From VRUE01 sp036271315 (GTDB lineage Bacteria > Actinomycetota > Thermoleophilia > Solirubrobacterales > 70-9), in contig DATBAV010000012.1 of NCBI GenBank assembly GCA_036271315.1, forward strand, positions 14,249-78,248: a stretch of DNA of 64,000 nt, read 5' to 3'. The translations under genes and the position numbers were made by a program. The notes under the pieces are model-generated. The model was not told where the DNA came from. It was given only the letters and a program-made list of their open reading frames with translations, and did not search any database. Below, piece by piece: positions 58,988-64,000 of the stretch (position 1 is the stretch's first letter; each line of letters begins with the position of its first letter).

Positions 58988-59779
58988 ATGTTCGATTCGG
59001 GGGTGGGCGGCCTCACGGTCCTGCACGAGTGCCTGGTCTCGCTACCCGAGGAGGACTACGTCTACCTCGGAGACACCGCCTGGTTCCCCTACGGCACCAA
59101 GGACACGGCGCTGCTGCGGGAGCGCATTCGCTCGATCTCCGAACTGCTGCTGAGCGAGGGAGCCAAGCTGCTGGTGATTGCCTGCAACACAGCTACCGCG
59201 ATCGGCGAGGATGTCGCCCGCGAAGTGGCGGCCGAGCACGGGGTGGGGGTGGTGCCGGTGGTCGAGCCCCAGGCCGAGATCGCCGCGGCCATCACCGTCA
59301 ACCAACGGGTGGGAGTCCTCGCCACGCCCAACACGGTGCAGAGCGGCTCCTACCGCCGAGCACTCGAACGGCAGGGGCGCGCGCTCGAGGTGATCGAAGT
59401 CGAGGCGCCCGATCTGGCCCCGTTCATTCAGCAAGGCTCGCCCTTCGACGAGGGGGTGATGGAGATGGCCCGCGACTATTGCGCCCCGCTGAAGCAGGCC
59501 CGAGTCGACACCCTGATCCTCGGTTGCACTCACTACCCTCTCGTCGCCCCGATGCTGCAGCGAATCCTCGGTCGCGACGTGCGCCTCGTCAGCGGTGGCC
59601 ACGCAGTTGCCGCGGCCGCCCAGCGCGCGCTCGAGCGCGCCGGTCTCGCTCGCGAGCCTGACGGCGAGGGCGACTATCGCTTCCTCTGCACAGGTGACAT
59701 CGCCTCCTTTCGTGAGCTCGGGACTCGCTTCTTGCAGATGCCACTTGGTGTGGTCAAGGGCGTGGCGCTCGACGCATGA
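58988..59779 (+). CDS. murI: Glutamate racemase
   Basis: MurI makes D-glutamate for peptidoglycan. The 263 residues start MFDSGVGGLTVLHECL. They include DTAWFPYGTKD, the first catalytic Cys in VIACNTATAI, VVEPQAEIAA, and the second Cys in LILGCTHYPLVAPML. The family usually has a few residues before FDSGVGG. Upstream codons (LPIA before the Met) fit that, but no standard start codon is present until this ATG, so a CTG start slightly upstream is possible. Confidence 0.94.
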   Translation: MFDSGVGGLTVLHECLVSLPEEDYVYLGDTAWFPYGTKDTALLRERIRSISELLLSEGAKLLVIACNTATAIGEDVAREVAAEHGVGVVPVVEPQAEIAAAITVNQRVGVLATPNTVQSGSYRRALERQGRALEVIEVEAPDLAPFIQQGSPFDEGVMEMARDYCAPLKQARVDTLILGCTHYPLVAPMLQRILGRDVRLVSGGHAVAAAAQRALERAGLAREPDGEGDYRFLCTGDIASFRELGTRFLQMPLGVVKGVALDA

Positions 59780-59800
59780 TCTAGGTATAGAAGAACTTGC

Positions 59801-59829
59801 TTGACTATATGAGTCGCCGCTGTTAGATC
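59801..59829 (+). promoter_or_regulatory. Sigma-70-type promoter of the secreted protein gene
   Basis: TTGACT (59801-59806), a 17-bp spacer and TAGATC (59824-59829) lie in an AT-rich patch. A 5' leader of about 120 nt with a Shine-Dalgarno (GAGGAGAGAAG) precedes the ATG at 59957, unlike the many leaderless genes here. Confidence 0.6.
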
Positions 59830-59956
59830 TAAGCGCGGGAGGCGCTCTTGGCGCATCGGCGCAAGTCGGCTTAGGCACGGTGTGACGCACCGCGTGGTCG
59901 CGTCTGCTCGCACTCGGGCTGCTCCCTGTCCCAGTCCATTCTCCAGAGGAGAGAAG

Positions 59957-61096
59957 ATGAGATCGATCAGGATGATTGGCCTCGCGGCGGTCCTAGCGTT
60001 GACGGCAATGTCAGCCATCGGCGTCGCCGCGGCCTCGGCCGAACCGGAAGCAGTGCTGTGCAAAGCAAACGAAGAAAAGTGCAAAGGCACGAACTACATC
60101 GGGTATGCGTTTACCGCCAGCGCAACGGGAATGAAATTCAAATTCTCCGAATCGGGAACGACGACCCAGTGTGATGGCACGATGGTGCGCTCCGAAAGCG
60201 AAAGCGTCACGACGCTCAGCTTCAGCTCGTGCACTGAAGGCTGTACCGTCACCGCCCAAAGCCTGCCCTACACGGCGAATATATCCGAACCCATCGCCGG
60301 CAATGGCAAGTTGACGATGACGATCGCCGGCCTCGGGATCAAATGCGGTACCAGCGAATGTGTCTACAGCGGCAAACTGGAAAAACTTGGCGTCACCGGT
60401 GGGACGCCGGCGCTGATCAAAGTCAACAACACGCTGAACGAAGAAGCGAAAAGCATCCTTTGCCCTAAAACGGTCTCCTGGGAAGGGGAATACAAACTGG
60501 CAGTCACGAGCGCATTCGTGACCAAACGTGCCACTGGCCCGGTTTTCTGCACGGTGAACAAAGCTCCGTGCCCGGCGGAATCTACTCGCCTGAAACCTGA
60601 ATTCCACCTGCAGCCGAAAACAAGCTTCGTCTTCAACGGGCTGAACGGGACTGCCGTCAGCTGCACCGAAGCCGGATTCAAGCTCAAAAACGTGACCAAC
60701 TTCGAACCCAAACCCTCATGGGAATACGAAGGGTTGACGATCACCGGTTGCACCGCCACCGGCGCGTACACAGGTTGCACGATAGCGCTCGAAGTTTCCC
60801 CCTACAGCGCTACCCTGGAACCGCTCAAAGAAGCAGCGGGCGTGATCAACGTCAAAGGCGTGATCAAACCGCCGACTCTGAGCGTCGCTTGCAAACTGGC
60901 GGGCGCTCCCTTTACCTGTAAGTACGCGTCCACCGGCTTCCCGATCAAATTCTTCGGTGGGGAACCGGCGAAACAGGCGACGCTTGGGGTGCCGTTCACG
61001 AAGTCATCCGGCCCCAGCGTCTGTTTCGAAAACGGGTCGGTTACCGCTGAATATCAGTACTCCACCGACCCGACTCTCTTCATGACCACTAGCTGA
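59957..61096 (+). CDS. Secreted protein, Solirubrobacterales-like paralogous family, unknown function
   Basis: The 379-residue product has a signal peptide (MIGLAAVLALTAMSAIGVAAASA) followed by LCKANEEKC. A long Thr/Ser/Gly-rich beta-like region with many Cys pairs follows (CTEGCTVTAQSL, CGTSECVYSG, CTATGAYTGCTIA). It has no catalytic motif, anchor or repeat that I recognise. The codon choice stands out: every Glu I checked is GAA and Lys is mostly AAA, while neighbours use GAG/AAG. A related gene follows at 61187. It may be an abundant surface or matrix protein. Confidence 0.8.
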   Translation: MRSIRMIGLAAVLALTAMSAIGVAAASAEPEAVLCKANEEKCKGTNYIGYAFTASATGMKFKFSESGTTTQCDGTMVRSESESVTTLSFSSCTEGCTVTAQSLPYTANISEPIAGNGKLTMTIAGLGIKCGTSECVYSGKLEKLGVTGGTPALIKVNNTLNEEAKSILCPKTVSWEGEYKLAVTSAFVTKRATGPVFCTVNKAPCPAESTRLKPEFHLQPKTSFVFNGLNGTAVSCTEAGFKLKNVTNFEPKPSWEYEGLTITGCTATGAYTGCTIALEVSPYSATLEPLKEAAGVINVKGVIKPPTLSVACKLAGAPFTCKYASTGFPIKFFGGEPAKQATLGVPFTKSSGPSVCFENGSVTAEYQYSTDPTLFMTTS

Positions 61097-61116
61097 AAGA
61101 GGTCGTGAGCTGAGGC

Positions 61117-61149
61117 GCAGGGGGAGTGACGGCTTGTCACTCCCCCTGC
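61117..61149 (+). terminator. Perfect 14-bp hairpin between the secreted protein genes
   Basis: GCAGGGGGAGTGAC (61117-61130) and its complement (61136-61149) flank a 5-nt loop, 20 bases after the stop. No T tract follows. Confidence 0.65.
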
Positions 61150-61186
61150 TATCCGGCTGTCCATCGCACATCCGTTGGAGGAGAAG

Positions 61187-61858
61187 ATGATGAAGTCGTT
61201 CAAGTCTGCTGGCTTGGCCCTGGGGCTGATCCTCGTCGCCATGGCCTTTCTCGCCGCGGGGTCCGCCTCGGCCGAAACCACGAAGCTCTGCAAGGTCAAT
61301 GAAGAACACTGCTCGAAAGCGAATACCTGGGGGCTCAGCTTCGAAAATTTCAAGGGAGCGATCGGAAGCTCTCCCGAAGGGGCGAAGCTCGTGATGCCCG
61401 GTCTCTTCACGATCGCCTGCCCGACCGGGAAACTGGCCTCGACGCTGAAAGAAACGACGGGGGTACTGGTCGGCGAAGTCTCGAAGTGGAACACGTTCGG
61501 CTGCACCCCCGCGAGCGGGGTTTGCACGCTGCTGCCGCCGAAAGAAGTCGAAACCGGCTATACCGCGGAAGTGGAAGCGATCGGGGGCGGCAACGGCGTC
61601 CTCACCGTCGGTGGCGGCCCAACGCTGATCGTCAATTGCACCGGCACCCTCAAAATAACCTGCACCTATACGGCGACGACGATGAAATTCAACGTCAAAG
61701 GAGGCACGGGCGCCAAAGGAGCAGTTCCTCAGATCTCCTCTGAAGCGCCGATGTCGAAGGTCGTCGCGAAAAGCAACGCGGGTTGCCCGAGCACGGCAAC
61801 CTACGTCTCGCTCTACCAGATCGTCGAACCCGGACTCTCGACGTTCGTGACCCACTAG
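61187..61858 (+). CDS. Secreted protein, paralogue of the upstream gene
   Basis: The 223-residue product has a signal peptide (LALGLILVAMAFLAAGSASA), then TTKLCKVNEEHC, clearly matching LCKANEEKC of its neighbour at the same place. The mature part is beta-like with Cys pairs (FTIACPTGK, NTFGCTPASGVCTLLPP, LIVNCTGTLKITCTYTA). Glu codons are all GAA. A Shine-Dalgarno GGAGGAG precedes the ATG pair at 61187/61190. Function is unknown. Confidence 0.8.
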   Translation: MMKSFKSAGLALGLILVAMAFLAAGSASAETTKLCKVNEEHCSKANTWGLSFENFKGAIGSSPEGAKLVMPGLFTIACPTGKLASTLKETTGVLVGEVSKWNTFGCTPASGVCTLLPPKEVETGYTAEVEAIGGGNGVLTVGGGPTLIVNCTGTLKITCTYTATTMKFNVKGGTGAKGAVPQISSEAPMSKVVAKSNAGCPSTATYVSLYQIVEPGLSTFVTH

Positions 61859-61879
61859 GACTCTCGCCGCGACAAGCTC

Positions 61880-61910
61880 GGCGGCGGCGTGGCGTCTCCG
61901 CGTCGCCGCC
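61880..61910 (+). terminator. Hairpin after the second secreted protein gene
   Basis: GGCGGCGGCG (61880-61889) pairs with CGTCGCCGCC (61901-61910), with one G-T pair and an 11-nt loop. Confidence 0.5.
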
Positions 61911-61913
61911 GGC

Positions 61914-61919
61914 TACCCT
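61914..61919 (+). promoter_or_regulatory. -10 hexamer of a leaderless yqeY transcript
   Basis: TACCCT ends 7 nt before the ATG at 61927. Confidence 0.5.
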
Positions 61920-61926
61920 AAGTCGA

Positions 61927-62358
61927 ATGAGTGTTCTCGAGCAGGTGCAGGCCGACGTGCGGACGGCGATGAAGGCGGGCGACCGCGGGCGCGCGGGCGC
62001 CCTGCGGCTGATCGTCGACTCGCTGCAGAAGGACGCCAAGCTCGGCGACGGCGACGAGGTCGCGGTGCTTCAGCGCGAGCGCAAGAAGCGCATCGAAGCC
62101 GCCGACGCCTACCGCGACGCCGGTCGTGACGAGCAGGCCGCCGCCGAGAGCTTCGAGGCGGAGCTGATCGAGGGCTACCTGCCGGCGCAGCTCTCCGACG
62201 AGGAGCTCGGGGAGCTGGTCGGCGCGGCGATCTCCGAGACCGGGGCGAGCGAGCAGCGGCAGATGGGCGACGTGATGAAGGCGCTGATGCCGAAGGTCGC
62301 CGGCCGCGCCGACGGCAAGCGGGTCAGCGCAGCGGTGCGAGATCATCTTGGCTCGTAG
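61927..62358 (+). CDS. yqeY: YqeY/GatB-like domain protein
   Basis: The 143-residue helical protein matches YqeY: LEQVQADVRTAMKAGDRGRAGALRLIVDSL, then VLQRERKKRIEAADAYRDAGRDEQAAAESFEAELIEGYLPAQLSDEEL, and DVMKALMPKVAGRADGKRVSAAV. It resembles the tail domain of the GatB amidotransferase subunit and may bind tRNA; the role is unproven. It begins a YqeY-PhoH-YbeY-Era cluster and overlaps phoH by 11 bases. Confidence 0.92.
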   Translation: MSVLEQVQADVRTAMKAGDRGRAGALRLIVDSLQKDAKLGDGDEVAVLQRERKKRIEAADAYRDAGRDEQAAAESFEAELIEGYLPAQLSDEELGELVGAAISETGASEQRQMGDVMKALMPKVAGRADGKRVSAAVRDHLGS

Positions 62359-63334
62359 GCAGCTGACGCTCGACAACACCGTCGCGGCTGAGCTGGCCGG
62401 CTCCGAGGACACAGTTCTGCGTGCCCTCCGTGGGCACCTCGGCGATGTTGACTTTCATTTGCGTGGAAACGTCCTCACCCTCGATGGCGACTCGGTCGAC
62501 GTGCAGAGCGCGGCGACCGTCGTCGACGAGCTGGTCGAGCTGATCGAGCAGGGCCACGAGGTCGCCCCGGGGACGATCGAAGCGGTGACCGGGGCGCTCG
62601 ACGCCGACCAGAGCCCGGCCGAGATCCTCGAGGATGTCGTCTGGCGCCATCGCAACACCAGGGTCGCGCCGAAGACGGTCAACCAGAAGCGCTACGTCGA
62701 CTCGATCCGGCGCGAGACGATCACCTTCGGGATCGGCCCGGCGGGCACCGGCAAGACCTTCCTCGCGGTCGCGATGGCCGCGCACGCGCTGGTCGAGGGC
62801 GAGGTGCAGCGGATCATCCTCACCCGGCCCGCGGTCGAGGCGGGGGAGAGCCTCGGGTTCCTCCCGGGGGACATCCAGGCGAAGGTCGACCCCTACCTTC
62901 GGCCGCTCTTCGATGCCCTCTACGACATGCTCGACCCCGACCGGGTCAACGGTTACTTCGAGCGCGGGGTGATCGAGGTGGCGCCGCTCGCCTTCATGCG
63001 CGGCCGCACCCTGAACGACTCCTTCGTGATCCTCGACGAGGCCCAGAACACCAGCCCGGAGCAGATGAAGATGTTCCTCACGCGGCTCGGCTTCAACTCG
63101 CGGATGGTCGTCACCGGCGATGTCACCCAGATCGACCTGCCGACCGAACAGCGCTCGGGGCTGGTCGCCGTTCGCGACATCCTCGAAGAGGTCAAGGACA
63201 TCTCCTTCGTCCACTTCGGCGGCGAGGATGTTGTCCGTCACAAACTCGTCCAGCGGATCGTCGCCGCCTACGACGCTCATGGCGAGCGCGAGCGGGCGGC
63301 CCGCTCCGAACACGGGCCGACGCCCAGGCCTTGA
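62348..63334 (+). CDS. phoH: PhoH family ATPase/RNA-binding protein
   Basis: The 328-residue protein has an N-terminal KH-like part (RALRGHLGDVDFHLRGNVLTLDG). The PhoH ATPase follows: Walker A FGIGPAGTGKTFLAVAMAA, LTRPAVEAGESLGFLPGDIQAKVDPYLRPLFDAL, Walker B SFVILDEAQNTSPEQMKMFLTRLGFNS and VTGDVTQIDLP. It works with YbeY in rRNA maturation or RNA decay. The TTG start overlaps yqeY; its stop overlaps the ybeY start. Confidence 0.95.
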   Translation: MARRQLTLDNTVAAELAGSEDTVLRALRGHLGDVDFHLRGNVLTLDGDSVDVQSAATVVDELVELIEQGHEVAPGTIEAVTGALDADQSPAEILEDVVWRHRNTRVAPKTVNQKRYVDSIRRETITFGIGPAGTGKTFLAVAMAAHALVEGEVQRIILTRPAVEAGESLGFLPGDIQAKVDPYLRPLFDALYDMLDPDRVNGYFERGVIEVAPLAFMRGRTLNDSFVILDEAQNTSPEQMKMFLTRLGFNSRMVVTGDVTQIDLPTEQRSGLVAVRDILEEVKDISFVHFGGEDVVRHKLVQRIVAAYDAHGERERAARSEHGPTPRP

Positions 63335-63783
63335 TCGAGCTCGAGGACGTCGTGCCAGAGCTGCGTCCGGCGGTCGGGGCCGCCCTCGAGGCGGCCGGTG
63401 TCGCCGACGGTCACCTGGCGGTGGAGATCGTCTCGGAGGAGCGGATCCGGGAGCTGAACAGAGAGCACCGTGGCCGCGACGCCCCGACCGACGTGCTCGC
63501 CTTCCCGGTCGACGAACTGGGTCCGAGCGCCGGCCCGCGCGAGCTCGGCGATGTCGCGATCTGCCCAGAGCACTGCACCGACGTCACCGAGGCCGCCGTC
63601 CACGGCGTCCTCCACCTCTGCGGCCACGACCACGAGATGGACGACGGCGAGATGCTGGCGCTACAGGCCGCGGTCCTACGATCCTTGGATCGTCCGTCGC
63701 CCCCGGACGCGGAAGCGAGCCGGCGACACAGCCGGTCATCATCGGCGCCGGCGAGCGAGAGCGGAGGAGGCGACGGAATATGA
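63331..63783 (+). CDS. ybeY: Endoribonuclease/rRNA maturation factor YbeY
   Basis: The 150-residue protein shows RIRELNREHRGRDAPTDVLAFPVDE and the zinc site HGVLHLCGHDHEMDDGEML (HxxxHxxxxxH). YbeY matures 16S rRNA 3' ends and takes part in ribosome quality control. About 25 extra residues, Ser/Arg/Gly-rich, extend past the usual end. The TTG start overlaps the phoH stop, and era overlaps its end. Confidence 0.94.
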   Translation: MIELEDVVPELRPAVGAALEAAGVADGHLAVEIVSEERIRELNREHRGRDAPTDVLAFPVDELGPSAGPRELGDVAICPEHCTDVTEAAVHGVLHLCGHDHEMDDGEMLALQAAVLRSLDRPSPPDAEASRRHSRSSSAPASESGGGDGI

Positions 63784-64000
63784 GGTCCGGGTTCATCGGG
63801 CTGGCGGGCCGCCCCAACGTCGGCAAGTCGACGCTCGTCAACGCGATCGTCGGCAGCCGCGTCGCGATCGTCTCGGTCCGGCCGCAGACCACGCGCCGGG
63901 CGATCCGCGGGATCGCCACCGACGTCTCCGCCGGCAACCAGCTGGTCCTCGTCGACCTGCCTGGGGTGCAGAAGCCGCGCGACGTCCTCACCGAGCGCAT
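63780..64000 (+). CDS. era: GTPase Era, N-terminal part (3' end outside window)
   Basis: The visible 73 residues start MRSGFIGLAGRPNVGKSTLVNAIVG (P-loop). They continue with SVRPQTTRRAIRGI, which is the switch I/T box region typical of Era (QTTR), and VLVDLPGVQKPRDVL, the G3 DxPG. Era helps 16S rRNA processing and 30S assembly. The gene runs off the right edge. The order ybeY-era is conserved in many bacteria. Confidence 0.95.
   Translation, partial: MRSGFIGLAGRPNVGKSTLVNAIVGSRVAIVSVRPQTTRRAIRGIATDVSAGNQLVLVDLPGVQKPRDVLTER

Overview
This 64 kb window is a very GC-rich, gene-dense bacterial chromosome segment holding about 70 protein genes and two tRNA genes. It shows no insertion sequence, phage, CRISPR array or defence island. 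It most resembles an actinobacterium, probably class Thermoleophilia (Solirubrobacterales-like). That placement is inferred from the combination of an F420-type nitroreductase, a HadAB-type dehydratase pair, a wax-ester/diacylglycerol acyltransferase, a WhiG/FliA-type sigma factor, an EF-G-like paralogue, and secreted proteins with Lys/Cys-rich tails.

Layout. 1-9.4 kb: end of smc, an acyltransferase, ftsY, ffh, then rpsP-khpA-trmD (no rimM), rplS with a long acidic tail, lepB, rnhB and yraN. 9.4-16.4 kb: comM, dprA, thiD, ilvD, then a leftward hydrolase and a folate cyclo-ligase-like gene. 16.4-24.3 kb: L,D-transpeptidase, Xer recombinase, sigma factor, EF-G-like GTPase, an RNase H-like/VOC group, tRNA-Gly and a MetF-like reductase. 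24.3-28.5 kb: a lipoprotein and a two-kinase/one-regulator operon in which the second kinase has lost its phospho-acceptor His. 28.5-41 kb: accessory metabolism (epimerase, sugar dehydrogenase, HAD, cupin, helicase, TetR/F420 pair), a divergent ECF41 sigma/AhpD pair with matching promoters, GH5 and tRNA-Ala. 41-53 kb: leuS, comEA-comEC, holA, rpsT, murJ and a membrane glycosyltransferase-like gene. 53-64 kb: lepA, hadAB, hrcA-dnaJ-like-prmA, murI, two related secreted proteins, yqeY-phoH-ybeY-era.

The most unusual feature lies between genes. Many gene ends carry long, nearly perfect hairpins (11-30 bp arms) without a strong T tract. The arms differ at every site, but four of the loops carry one of two conserved core sequences. 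Core 1 occurs at 44.1 and 48.7 kb, with a central stem that covaries between the copies. Core 2 occurs at 14.65 and 54.85 kb. Core orientation is not tied to gene direction, so the cores look like small elements lodged in terminator loops. A third repeat (52.3 and 52.9 kb, with a partial relative at 51.1 kb) folds as a stem enclosing further hairpins, and one copy lies inside a coding sequence.

About twenty start codons that open a transcript have a TAnnnT hexamer 6-10 nt upstream and usually no Shine-Dalgarno, which points to widespread leaderless mRNA. I used this signal to choose several starts. Four competence-type genes (comM, dprA, comEA, comEC) suggest DNA uptake is possible. All family names come from motif recognition by eye; no database search was run.
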